16,117 nt of DNA from an uncultured Planctomycetaceae bacterium (GTDB lineage: Bacteria; Planctomycetota; Planctomycetia; Pirellulales; Pirellulaceae). The stretch covers positions 1 to 16,117 of the forward strand of contig CALBSZ010000597.1 in the NCBI GenBank assembly GCA_937967665.1, in the 5' to 3' direction. Shown piece by piece: positions 1 through 7,175 of this stretch; position 1 is the stretch's first letter; each line of letters opens with the position of its first letter. The notes under the pieces are model-generated. The model was not told the DNA's origin. It saw nothing but the letters and a program-made list of their open reading frames with translations, and made no database searches. The translations under genes and the position numbers were made by a program.

Positions 1-618
1 GTGCGCCGGCTCCTCGCGTGCGGTGACTTCCCCCTCGGTGTGGTCGATATCGTCGTCTGCGCACGACCGCTTTTCGCTGCGCTGGACCACGCGATCGTGG
101 ACCCCGACAAACTCGTGCAACGCTTGCACGCCGCCGTCACCCAAGCGCGGCTTGGCCAGGCGGACAATGCGCGTGTACCCTCCCGGCCGATCCTCGAACC
201 GCGGGGCAATTTCGTCAAACAGGATTCGCGTTGCCTGCCGGTCACCGATCAACTGGATCACGCGCCGTCGGGCCGCAACGACCGGTGCGACGGCGTTGTT
301 CCATTCCCGCCAGGCGTCGCTGCCACGCCACTGCTTCCAGGCGTCCGTGTCCCGTTCGGCGTCGGATTCCAGTTCGTCGGCGCGGCGCTGGTGCTCCAAA
401 GACTTCTTGGCGATCGTGATGCACTTTTCAACCAGCGGCCGCACTTCCTTGGCCTTGTGCAACGTGGTGACAATTCGACCTTTCACCTTGGGCGGATTGA
501 AATCCAGTTCGTCCACTTCGCGTTCAGTCAAGAACAGCGCGCTGGCCAGATTCTTGAGCATGGCCTTCTTGTGAGGTGAAGATCGACCTAAATGACGGCC
601 GCGTTTTCGATGTCGCAT
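1..618 (-). CDS. rplQ: 50S ribosomal protein L17 (partial, C-terminus beyond the window)
   Basis: Large-subunit protein that binds 23S rRNA near the exit-tunnel side. The frame opens with ATG at 618 (MRHRKRGRHLGRSSPHKKAM), the classic L17 start, and stays open for 206 codons to the window edge, so the stop is not seen. Conserved L17 stretches are visible at residues 54-72 (HKAKEVRPLVEKCITIAKK) and 133-151 (LFDEIAPRFEDRPGGYTRI). Compared with the roughly 120-130 residue family norm it is long: about 40 extra residues, rich in Trp and charge, lie at about 75-115 between the two conserved halves, and an acidic tail begins near 186. It is the last visible gene of the cluster, 131 nt after rpoA. 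No clear Shine-Dalgarno precedes the ATG; an imperfect direct repeat occupies that place. Identification is very secure. Confidence 0.95.
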   Translation of the reverse strand, partial: MRHRKRGRHLGRSSPHKKAMLKNLASALFLTEREVDELDFNPPKVKGRIVTTLHKAKEVRPLVEKCITIAKKSLEHQRRADELESDAERDTDAWKQWRGSDAWREWNNAVAPVVAARRRVIQLIGDRQATRILFDEIAPRFEDRPGGYTRIVRLAKPRLGDGGVQALHEFVGVHDRVVQRSEKRSCADDDIDHTEGEVTAREEPAH

Positions 619-624
619 GGCAAA

Positions 625-678
625 ACAATCTTTCTAATCAGTCTGTTTCAAATCACAATGTTTCTTATCGGTCTGTTC
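625..678 (-). repeat. Imperfect 24-nt direct repeat upstream of rplQ
   Basis: Two copies (625-648 and 655-678, period 30 nt) match at 20 of 24 positions; on the coding strand both contain AACAGAC followed by GAT, AGAAA and ATTGT. They lie 7-60 nt before the rplQ start, where a ribosome-binding site would be expected but is not obvious. A duplicated binding site or a simple local duplication are both possible. Confidence 0.6.
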
Positions 679-749
679 TTCAGCCGCGGCCTCGCGCAAC
701 CGAAACGGCGCGGCGGTGGCAACGTTCCTGTCGTCCGGACGCAAGACGA

Positions 750-1736
750 CTACATGGCAGCCGCGGAAACTCGCATCCCGAGATGCAAGCCGAGCTCCGA
801 CAATTTCTCCCGAACCTCATTCAGCGTGGTTTCGCCGAAGTTGCGGACTTCCAGCAACTGATCCTCGGTGCGCTGAACCAGATCGCGTACGGTATTGATG
901 TTTTCACTTTCCAGGCAGTTGCTGGCCCGCACGGACAACCGCAGCTCAGCGAGGCTCATGTTCAGTTTCTGTTCCATCACGGCGTCGGCGCTGCCGCGCC
1001 CGGTGCGAGCGGGCGAATGGACCTGGGGTCCGAGTTCGGCGTACTGCACAAATGGATTCAAGTGCTTGCGGAAGATCTTGGCGGCTTCCACCAGAGCCAT
1101 TTCCGGAGAAACCGAACCATTGGTCCAGATTTCCAAAGTCAGCTTGTCGTAGTTGGTTTTCTGTCCAACACGCGTCTCTTCAATGTCGTAGCGAACACGG
1201 GTGACGGGACTGTAGACCGCGTCAATCGGAATGATACCGATCTCGTGATCCACCGCGCTATGTTCCGAAGACGGCACGTAGCCACGGCCGTTTTCGACAA
1301 CCATTTCCATCATGAACGGCGCGTCGTCGGTTAGGGTTGCGAGGATGTGATCCTTGTTAATGACCTCCACGTCCTGGTCGCCTTTCACGTCCGCTCCCGT
1401 GATGACGCCCCCCTGACTTTTTTCGACGGTGATGACTTTAGTGGATTCGCTGTGGTTCTTGACAACCAGCGACTTCACGTTCAGCACCAGATCGGTGACG
1501 TCTTCCATGACACCCGGGATGGTGGTGAATTCGTGCTGCGCGCCACGAATCTTGATCTGGGTCACGGCACTGCCTTCCAGGCTGGAAAGCAGCACGCGGC
1601 GCAAGCTATTACCCACGGTGACGCCAAACCCGCGCTCGAACGGTTCTGCGAAAAACTTTCCGTAAGTCGAGGTCAGGGTAGAACTATCACAGTTCACGAC
1701 GCTGGGCAGTTCTAGACCACGCCATCGAATATGCAT
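750..1736 (-). CDS. rpoA: DNA-directed RNA polymerase alpha subunit
   Basis: Scaffold subunit of RNA polymerase: the N-terminal domain dimerises and recruits beta and beta', and the C-terminal domain contacts UP-element DNA and activators. The 328 residues match the usual bacterial length. The dimerisation/beta-contact motif TVGNSLRRVLLSS is at 40-52, and the alpha-CTD runs from about 258 to 324. There the DNA-contact residues R270, N273 and C274 (E. coli R265, N268, C269) and G301 (G296) are kept, while the position of E. coli K298 is Thr303. The start at 1736 is set by GGAGG six nt upstream. The gene lies 93 nt after rpsK, with no rpsD between, and is followed by rplQ. Confidence 0.98.
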   Translation of the reverse strand: MHIRWRGLELPSVVNCDSSTLTSTYGKFFAEPFERGFGVTVGNSLRRVLLSSLEGSAVTQIKIRGAQHEFTTIPGVMEDVTDLVLNVKSLVVKNHSESTKVITVEKSQGGVITGADVKGDQDVEVINKDHILATLTDDAPFMMEMVVENGRGYVPSSEHSAVDHEIGIIPIDAVYSPVTRVRYDIEETRVGQKTNYDKLTLEIWTNGSVSPEMALVEAAKIFRKHLNPFVQYAELGPQVHSPARTGRGSADAVMEQKLNMSLAELRLSVRASNCLESENINTVRDLVQRTEDQLLEVRNFGETTLNEVREKLSELGLHLGMRVSAAAM

Positions 1737-1829
1737 AACAGCCTCCGAAAAAAATTTCCAGGGTCAGACCATGTGGCAACTAAGGACGAACAAACACAGG
1801 TCGTGCGGCCCAACCAGGCAACAATTCAA

Positions 1830-2210
1830 TTAGACTCGACGCTTCTTGCGAGGCCGGCAGCCGTTGTGGGGAATGGGCGTCCGGTCTTCAATCGACTTGA
1901 CATTCAAGCCGGCGGACTGCAGCGAGGTAATCGCGCTCTCGCGTCCTGAACCGGGACCCTTGACTTTCACCGCCAGCTCCTTGACCCCGAACTTGGCTGC
2001 CTTTTCGGCCGCCTGCTGCGAAGCACATTGCCCGGCAAACGGAGTACTCTTACGACTACCCTTAAATCCGCAGGTGCCCGCGCTGGCCCAACACAGGGTA
2101 TCGCCCTTGGTGTCGGTGATGGTCACGGTTGTATTGTTAAAGGTCGCGTTGATGTGCGCGACACCAGCGGTGACATTACGCCGTACTTTTCGTTTCTTGG
2201 TCTTTGCCAT
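1830..2210 (-). CDS. rpsK: 30S ribosomal protein S11
   Basis: Platform protein of the small subunit that binds 16S rRNA near the E site. The 126 residues are normal for the family. Conserved S11 blocks are visible: VAHINATFNNTTVTITD at 17-33, CGFKGSRKSTPFAGQ at 47-61, the KGPGSGRESAI segment at 84-94, and the C-terminal DRTPIPHNGCRPRKKRRV, which includes the HNG site known to form isoaspartate in other bacteria. The gene follows rpsM at 77 nt. The ribosome-binding site is weak (GGAAAACAG region). Nothing is unusual about the protein. Confidence 0.98.
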   Translation of the reverse strand: MAKTKKRKVRRNVTAGVAHINATFNNTTVTITDTKGDTLCWASAGTCGFKGSRKSTPFAGQCASQQAAEKAAKFGVKELAVKVKGPGSGRESAITSLQSAGLNVKSIEDRTPIPHNGCRPRKKRRV

Positions 2211-2287
2211 TGTTTTCTGTTTTCCAAACTTCTGCCAACAGGGACATGCCCGTCATCATATATGTAATCGAAGAGATCGATATCGTC

Positions 2288-2671
2288 CTAGCGGAGATCT
2301 TTCACGCCCTTCTTCCCTGCCACTGTCTTCTTGGGACCTTTGCGAGTCCGTGCGTTGGTACGCGTCCGCTGCCCTCGAACCGGCAGCCCCTGACGATGCC
2401 GAATGCCGCGATAGCACTTGACGTCTCGCAGCCGATTGACGTTCTGTTGCACCAACCGGCGCAACGGACCTTCGACGGTGTAATCGCGTTCGAGCAGCAC
2501 GGCAATACGGCCGACTTCGTCGTCCGCCAAATCACGCGCCTTTTTTTGCTGGTCAATACCAGCTTTATGGCAAAGTTCACGAGCCGTGTGGTCGCCGACG
2601 CCATACAAATAGGTCAGCGCAACGACCGTCGCCCTGTCGTTCGGAATGTCTACACCAAGAATACGGGGCAT
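2288..2671 (-). CDS. rpsM: 30S ribosomal protein S13
   Basis: Head protein of the small subunit that forms bridges to L5 and the 23S A-site finger and touches P-site tRNA with its basic tail. The 127 residues include the helix-two-turn-helix region at about 10-60 and the hallmark RGIRHRQGLPVRGQRTRTNA at 88-107, followed by a Lys-rich tail. The start at 2671 (MPRILGVDIPNDR) has AAAGG about 9 nt upstream. It lies 19 nt after rpmJ and 77 nt before rpsK, the standard alpha-operon order. Confidence 0.98.
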   Translation of the reverse strand: MPRILGVDIPNDRATVVALTYLYGVGDHTARELCHKAGIDQQKKARDLADDEVGRIAVLLERDYTVEGPLRRLVQQNVNRLRDVKCYRGIRHRQGLPVRGQRTRTNARTRKGPKKTVAGKKGVKDLR

Positions 2672-2690
2672 GGATGACGCCTTTCTTTAG

Positions 2691-2804
2691 TTAGCCCTGA
2701 CGCTGTTTATGTCGAGGATTGGTGCAAATCACGTAGACGCGACCTTTCCGACGCACGACCTTGCAGTTCTCGCAAATTCTTTTAACGCTTGCTCTTACTT
2801 TCAT
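2691..2804 (-). CDS. rpmJ: 50S ribosomal protein L36 (zinc-binding form)
   Basis: Smallest large-subunit protein, stabilising 23S rRNA domains near the peptidyl-transferase region. The 37-codon frame reads MKVRASVKRICENCKVVRRK and continues to a TAA at 2691. A complete zinc-ribbon set is present: C11, C14, C27 and H32, in the spacing C-x2-C-x12-C-x4-H. Length and motif are exactly those of the family. The start has GAGGGG 7 nt upstream; those G residues can pair in a short hairpin (see the separate entry). It sits between adk and rpsM; the infA gene often found just before rpmJ is absent. Confidence 0.96.
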   Translation of the reverse strand: MKVRASVKRICENCKVVRRKGRVYVICTNPRHKQRQG

Positions 2805-2811
2805 GACACAA

Positions 2812-2823
2812 CCCCTCACGGGG
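2812..2823 (-). promoter_or_regulatory. Short GNRA-loop hairpin over the rpmJ ribosome-binding site
   Basis: On the coding strand CCCC (2823-2820), loop GTGA and GGGG (2815-2812) form a four-pair all-GC hairpin with a GNRA-type tetraloop. The 3' arm is the Shine-Dalgarno itself, 7 nt before the rpmJ start. It could lower L36 translation or couple it to upstream ribosomes. The geometry is seen in the sequence; the function is inference. Confidence 0.35.
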
Positions 2824-2890
2824 AGTCCTGCGAATTCAGTGAAACCGATCAGTATAAACTTTTTCCCGCCAACCGATCAAGGAGCCAAAA

Positions 2891-3472
2891 TCAACTTTTT
2901 GCGTTCTTGCGGGCCGGCAGGACGTCGCAAATTCGCTGAAACACCTCGTCCGGAGTCCCCATCCCGTCGATCACCGCCAGCACCCCTTGTTCGTCATAGT
3001 ATTCCACGACGGGAGTGGTCTGATTGCGAAACACATCCAGACGCTTCCGCACCGTTTCGGGCGTATCGTCCACGCGACCGTCCGTTTCCGCCCGGCGCAC
3101 CAGCCGCCGCACCACCGCTTCTTCATCCACTTTCAGCTGCAACACCAGATCCAGCGGGGTACCCCGGCCGTCCAGCATGTTGTTGAGCGCCTGCGCCTGG
3201 TAAATCGTGCGGGGAAAACCGTCGAACAGGCAGCCCTTGGCACAGTCGGGCCGGGAAATCCGTTCGTCGACAATCCCAATCACGACATCATCGGGTACCA
3301 GTTTCCCGTTATCGATATACTCCGATGCCTTCTTGCCGACTTCGGTTTGCGACCGTTGAGCCGTGCGCAGGATGTCGCCCGTGGACAAGTGCACGATCCC
3401 CAGCAACTTCAGCAAACGCTGCGCCTGGGTTCCTTTTCCTGCACCTGGCGGACCAATCAATACAATGAACAT
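2891..3472 (-). CDS. adk: Adenylate kinase
   Basis: Cytosolic enzyme that interconverts ATP + AMP and 2 ADP, keeping adenylate pools balanced. The 193 residues show the P-loop GPPGAGKGT at 7-15, the AMP-binding TGDILR at 31-36, and DGFPR at 84-88. The short arginine-rich segment RRLVRRAETDGRVDDTPETV at 122-141 replaces a full lid, so this is the short form without a zinc-binding LID. I chose the ATG at 3472 (MFIVLIGPPG) because it has GAAGG 8 nt upstream and a canonical N-terminus; an ATG at 3502 would add ten atypical residues. The gene follows secY at 98 nt, the usual spc-operon place, but map does not follow. Confidence 0.96.
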   Translation of the reverse strand: MFIVLIGPPGAGKGTQAQRLLKLLGIVHLSTGDILRTAQRSQTEVGKKASEYIDNGKLVPDDVVIGIVDERISRPDCAKGCLFDGFPRTIYQAQALNNMLDGRGTPLDLVLQLKVDEEAVVRRLVRRAETDGRVDDTPETVRKRLDVFRNQTTPVVEYYDEQGVLAVIDGMGTPDEVFQRICDVLPARKNAKS

Positions 3473-3570
3473 GGTCGTGGCCTTCGACACTGAGCACAAC
3501 ACCGCTCTGGGGCGTGTGCCGTCACAACGACGGTTGGCGAACTCTGAACGTCAACTTCCTCGTTGCCAAA

Positions 3571-4953
3571 TTACGTTTCGAGCAGTCCGCGATAGTTCCT
3601 CATCACCAGGTGACTATCGATCTTCTGCACCAAGTCGAACGCAACACTCACCGCGATCAACAGACCCGTACCACCGTAAAAGCTGGCGATGGAAAACGGC
3701 ACTTTCATGAGCGTCGCCACAATGGTCGGCACGATTGCCACCAACGCCAGGAACCCCGCACCGACGTACGTGATGCGGACCATGACCTTCTCCAGATAGT
3801 CTGCCGTCCGCTTCCCCGGGCGGTACCCGGGAATGAACGTTCCGTAGTCCTTCAGGTTTTCCGCCATCTCTTTCGGGTTGAATGTAATCGCCGTCCAGAA
3901 ATAGCAGAAGAAATAGATCATGGCGATGTACAGCAAGTTGTAGGTCACTCCGGCACCCGGCCCGAAGACACCTCCTAACATCGTCATGGTTTTGCTCGTA
4001 CTGGGGAAGTTGTTCCCGATCATGCCGAACAACAAACTGGGAAGCATCAACAAGCTGCTGGCGAAAATGATCGGCATGACCCCAGCCTGGTTGATACGAA
4101 GCGGCAGGTGCTGCCGGCTGCCGCCGTAGACACGGCGACCGCGAACATGCTTGGCACTCTGCGTCGGAATGCGGCGTTGCCCAAGCGTGATGTAGACCAC
4201 CCCGAAGACGACGGCCACGAACAAAACGGCCATCACAATCAGCGTTTCGATGCCGATCTGCTTGAACCCGGTGAGCTCATACTTCATGTTCTTCGGGTCC
4301 AGCAACTCAAACAAAGCGCTCGGCATCCGCCCCAGGATCCCGGCCAAGATCAACACGCTGATGCCGTTACCGATGCCAAATTCATCAATCTGCTCCCCGA
4401 CCCACATTAGAAATACGGTGCCGCAGGTCATGGTGAGAATCGCCGTGATCTGCCAGCCGATGCCAAGCGTATCGGGCCCGCCGCCCACAGCCAGAAAACT
4501 GCTATGCAAAATCCCCTCGCCCCCCGCTGGCGCTTTCATCAAATAGCCATGCACATAAAAGGCACTCTGAATCAAACACAGGAAGACGGTGAGGTACCGT
4601 GTATATTCATTTATTTTCTTGCGGCCGGCTTCGCCCTCCTTCCGCAGTTCCTCGATCGGCTTCCAGACCGTGCCCAGCAACTGGAAAATAATCGAGGCCG
4701 AAATGTAGGGCATGATCCCCAAGCCGAAGATCGTTGCCTGGCTGAGGTCGCTGGCACTGAACACGGACACCCGGCTCACGAAATCCGCGAACGCACCACT
4801 CTGCGACGACGACTGCTGCTGCAGCTTCGCCTGATCGATGATCGGTAACGGCACCTGCCACCCGATCCGATAGATGGCCAGGAACATCAGCGTGAGCAGG
4901 ATCTTCTGGCGCAATTCCGGAATCGTGAAGACGACGCGAATTTTTTCTAGCAT
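3571..4953 (-). CDS. secY: Protein translocase subunit SecY
   Basis: Pore-forming subunit of the SecYEG channel in the inner membrane, which exports unfolded preproteins and inserts membrane proteins. The 460 residues contain the expected ten hydrophobic segments, beginning at about 18-36, 73-93, 118-137 and 166-186. Conserved SecY motifs are visible: FGLGIMPYISASIIFQLLG at 76-94, the large cytosolic loop with RRIPTQSAKHVRGRR at 260-274, LRINQAGVMPIIFASSLL at 285-302, and the ribosome/SecA-contact loop with YGTFIPGYRPGKRTADYL at 370-387. The start at 4953 has only a weak GGA upstream. It follows rplO after 118 nt with no clear terminator between. Confidence 0.98.
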   Translation of the reverse strand: MLEKIRVVFTIPELRQKILLTLMFLAIYRIGWQVPLPIIDQAKLQQQSSSQSGAFADFVSRVSVFSASDLSQATIFGLGIMPYISASIIFQLLGTVWKPIEELRKEGEAGRKKINEYTRYLTVFLCLIQSAFYVHGYLMKAPAGGEGILHSSFLAVGGGPDTLGIGWQITAILTMTCGTVFLMWVGEQIDEFGIGNGISVLILAGILGRMPSALFELLDPKNMKYELTGFKQIGIETLIVMAVLFVAVVFGVVYITLGQRRIPTQSAKHVRGRRVYGGSRQHLPLRINQAGVMPIIFASSLLMLPSLLFGMIGNNFPSTSKTMTMLGGVFGPGAGVTYNLLYIAMIYFFCYFWTAITFNPKEMAENLKDYGTFIPGYRPGKRTADYLEKVMVRITYVGAGFLALVAIVPTIVATLMKVPFSIASFYGGTGLLIAVSVAFDLVQKIDSHLVMRNYRGLLET

Positions 4954-5071
4954 GATTTCGGTCCGTCGCGTTAAACAAGGAAAGCGAGCGTCCAGCCAAA
5001 CGTCCCATGTCCGGCTCTACGCCCGCGGAGTAGTTGTGCCAGGCGAGCTCGTGCAAGCCCGCCATCAAGAG

Positions 5072-5557
5072 CTAGTCATTTTCCGATGCGGCTGATTGGC
5101 GGCGATACTTGCCGGCCAGTTCCGTGACGGAACCGCCAGCCTTTTCAATCTTCTCCCGTGCGGTGGCGCTGAAGCGGTGAGCGGAAACGCTGAGCTTCTT
5201 GGTAATCTCGCCATCACCCAGAATCTTCAGGACATCGTAATTCGATTTCAGGATCGACTTTTCACGCAACGACTCGGGCGTCACTTCTTCCCCCGCCTCG
5301 TAGCGTGTCTCCAGGTCCCCGACGTTGATGGCCGCCACGACCAGCGCGAACTTGTTATGGAATCCGCGTTTCGGCACGCGCCGCACCAACGGCATGGCAC
5401 CGCCCTGGAAAACCGCTTTCCGCGAATAACCGGACCGCGACTTGGCCCCTTTATGCCCGCGCCCGGCGGTCTTACCGGTCCCCGAACCGGGCCCGCGGCC
5501 GATCCGCTTGCGCCGTTTGAATTTTGTAATTCCGCGATGAACATCGTTTAGATTCAT
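5072..5557 (-). CDS. rplO: 50S ribosomal protein L15
   Basis: Late-assembly large-subunit protein binding 23S rRNA. The 161 residues start MNLNDVHRGITKFKRRKRIG; the glycine-rich, basic extension GRGPGSGTGKTAGRGHKG lies at about 20-37, followed by the conserved FQGGAMPLVRRVPKRGF. The start codon overlaps the rpsE stop (ATGA at 5554-5557), which implies translational coupling, and GAGGAG lies about 10 nt upstream inside rpsE. In E. coli rpmD (L30) sits between S5 and L15; the overlap here leaves no room for it. Confidence 0.97.
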   Translation of the reverse strand: MNLNDVHRGITKFKRRKRIGRGPGSGTGKTAGRGHKGAKSRSGYSRKAVFQGGAMPLVRRVPKRGFHNKFALVVAAINVGDLETRYEAGEEVTPESLREKSILKSNYDVLKILGDGEITKKLSVSAHRFSATAREKIEKAGGSVTELAGKYRRQSAASEND

Positions 5558-6039
5558 GACAGCGACACTCCTCGCAAACGCTCGATTTCCTGTTGAGTCC
5601 GCAGCTTCTCAAATCCGTTCATCACTGCTTTGACCAGAGTCACGGGATTATTCGAACCGAAACTCTTGGTGAGAATGTTTTTGATTCCGGCGGCTTCACA
5701 CACGGCGCGAACGGCAGCTCCGGCGATGATCCCGGTACCCGCCCCAGCCGGCAGCAAGATCACTTTCGCCGCTCCGAACCGGCCGTGCACCACATGCGGG
5801 ATGGTTTCATCCACCAAGGGCACGCTGATCATGCTGCGCGAGGCCTGCTTGTTGGCTTTCTCGACACTGGGCGGCACTTCATTTGCCTTGCCATAACCCC
5901 AGCCCACATGACCATTCCCGTCGCCCACCACCACCATGGCGGCAAAGCTGAAACGCCGACCACCCTTCACAACAGCGGCACAGCGCTTGATCTTGATCAC
6001 ACGGTCGATATTACCGGAAATTGCTTCTGATGTTGCCAC
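5554..6039 (-). CDS. rpsE: 30S ribosomal protein S5
   Basis: Small-subunit protein at the mRNA entry side that helps decoding fidelity and helicase activity. The 161 residues carry the double-stranded-RNA-binding-like core VKGGRRFSFAAMVVVGDGNG at 24-43 with GYGKANEVP at 48-56, and a C-terminal domain with PAGAGTGIIAG at 97-107. The start is GTG at 6039 with GGAG about 10 nt upstream; no in-frame ATG fits the family N-terminus. It follows rplR after 80 nt and overlaps rplO by 4 nt. Confidence 0.97.
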   Translation of the reverse strand: MATSEAISGNIDRVIKIKRCAAVVKGGRRFSFAAMVVVGDGNGHVGWGYGKANEVPPSVEKANKQASRSMISVPLVDETIPHVVHGRFGAAKVILLPAGAGTGIIAGAAVRAVCEAAGIKNILTKSFGSNNPVTLVKAVMNGFEKLRTQQEIERLRGVSLS

Positions 6040-6119
6040 TTCGAGGCCACTCCAAATGAGATCTGTTGACTTTGTACGTTATTCCACGCGAATTCGCAAT
6101 TTCAATCTAAATTCCACAA

Positions 6120-6482
6120 TTAGACTTGCAATCCGCCTTCCCGCGCCGCATCGGCCAGCGCCGCGACCCGTCCGTGATATTTCGCGTGCCCCCGATCCAG
6201 GCGCACCTTACTGATTCCCGCCGCCTTGGCCCGCTCGGCAATGAGCTTACCAACCGCCGCCGCCGCTTCGCTGTTTCCGCCGTAGCCGGCCCCGAATCCC
6301 TTTTCGTACGTGCTGGCGGCTGCTAGCGTCTTACCGCTAATGTCGTCGATCAACTGGCAGGAGATGTGCTTCAAACTACGGCAGACCGTCATACGAGGAT
6401 AATCGGCCGAGCCGCGCAGCTTGTTCCGCACATGGTATCGCCGCCGCTGGCGACGCTTGTTTTTCTCTTTGGTCTTGTCCAC
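6120..6482 (-). CDS. rplR: 50S ribosomal protein L18
   Basis: Large-subunit protein that binds 5S rRNA with L5 in the central protuberance. The 120 residues show a basic N-terminus, the LRGSADYPRMTVCRSLKHI block at about 23-41 and the C-terminal family signature DRGHAKYHGRVAALADAARE. The start is GTG at 6482 with GAGAGGA 8 nt upstream. The spacer to the preceding rplF is the longest in the cluster (148 nt) and contains a 17-nt perfect tandem duplication. Confidence 0.97.
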   Translation of the reverse strand: MDKTKEKNKRRQRRRYHVRNKLRGSADYPRMTVCRSLKHISCQLIDDISGKTLAAASTYEKGFGAGYGGNSEAAAAVGKLIAERAKAAGISKVRLDRGHAKYHGRVAALADAAREGGLQV

Positions 6483-6572
6483 AACCGTTTTCCTCTCACC
6501 AACTCTTCGGACTCAAACGCTTCAACCCGCTCGCAGCGCGATCCCGACGGGCTGTTCGTCGACCGACCCTGC

Positions 6573-6606
6573 GTTTGCAGCAGCCGAGTGTTTGCAGCAG
6601 CCGAGT
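6573..6606 (-). repeat. Perfect 17-nt tandem duplication in the rplF-rplR spacer
   Basis: GTTTGCAGCAGCCGAGT on the plus strand occurs twice without a gap, at 6573-6589 and 6590-6606. It lies between the rplF stop and the rplR start and touches neither gene. A recent slippage duplication is the simplest reading. Confidence 0.9.
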
Positions 6607-6630
6607 CGCGACATGCCGGTACCAACCGCA

Positions 6631-7173
6631 CTAGGTCGCCGTCTTGCCCGGTTTAATCTTGACATACTCGCCGTCGTACCGAATGCCCTTGCCCTTGTAC
6701 GGTTCCGGCTTCCGCAGCGCTCGCACGGAGGCGGCAAATTCGCCAACGGCCTGTTTATCACACCCCTTCACGACCACATGAGTCTGATCGGGGCAGGTCA
6801 CTTCCAGTCCGGCGGGGATCTCCTTACGCAACTCGTTCGCGTACCCGACGCGGAGTTGCAACTGATTGTTCTGCACGGAACAGACGTAACCCACGCCGAC
6901 CACTTCCAGTTTCTTTTCGTAGCCGTTCTTCACGCCGACAACCATGTTATTGATCAGCGAGCGAGTCAGACCGTGGTACGCGCGCGATTCCCGGTCGTCG
7001 TTACGCCGAGTGACCACGACGTTCTTGCCGCTTTCATCGACCGCCACCTCGATCTCGGGGCGATGCTCCCACTCGAGCTTCCCTTTGGGGCCTTCCACGG
7101 ATACCTTACGACCCTCGATGCTCACCTTCACGCCATCCAGAATCGCCACGGGTTTCTTGCCAATACGGGACAT
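6631..7173 (-). CDS. rplF: 50S ribosomal protein L6
   Basis: Large-subunit protein near the factor-binding site and the sarcin-ricin loop. The 180 residues start MSRIGKKPVAILDGVKV and end with the L6 signature YKGKGIRYDGEYVKIKPGK. I chose the ATG at 7173, two nt after the rpsH stop, because it gives the canonical N-terminus; an in-frame ATG at 7191 would add MRGLVG and lies inside rpsH. GAGG sits 10 nt upstream of the chosen start, within the rpsH 3' end, suggesting coupling. Confidence 0.97.
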   Translation of the reverse strand: MSRIGKKPVAILDGVKVSIEGRKVSVEGPKGKLEWEHRPEIEVAVDESGKNVVVTRRNDDRESRAYHGLTRSLINNMVVGVKNGYEKKLEVVGVGYVCSVQNNQLQLRVGYANELRKEIPAGLEVTCPDQTHVVVKGCDKQAVGEFAASVRALRKPEPYKGKGIRYDGEYVKIKPGKTAT

Positions 7174-7175
7174 GC

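Noticed and set aside
1..579. Long open frames on the plus strand opposite rplQ, rpoA, rpsK, secY, rpsJ and other genes
   Set aside because: Each is an antisense shadow of a clearly conserved ribosomal, polymerase or translocase gene and has no family-like sequence.
4607..5068. A 153-codon minus-strand frame overlapping the start of secY and its upstream spacer
   Set aside because: It is out of frame with SecY, its sequence is low-quality (a shifted copy of the SecY code), and no ribosome-binding site supports it.
5554..5557. A hidden rpmD (L30) gene between rpsE and rplO
   Set aside because: The two genes overlap by 4 nt, so there is no space for it.
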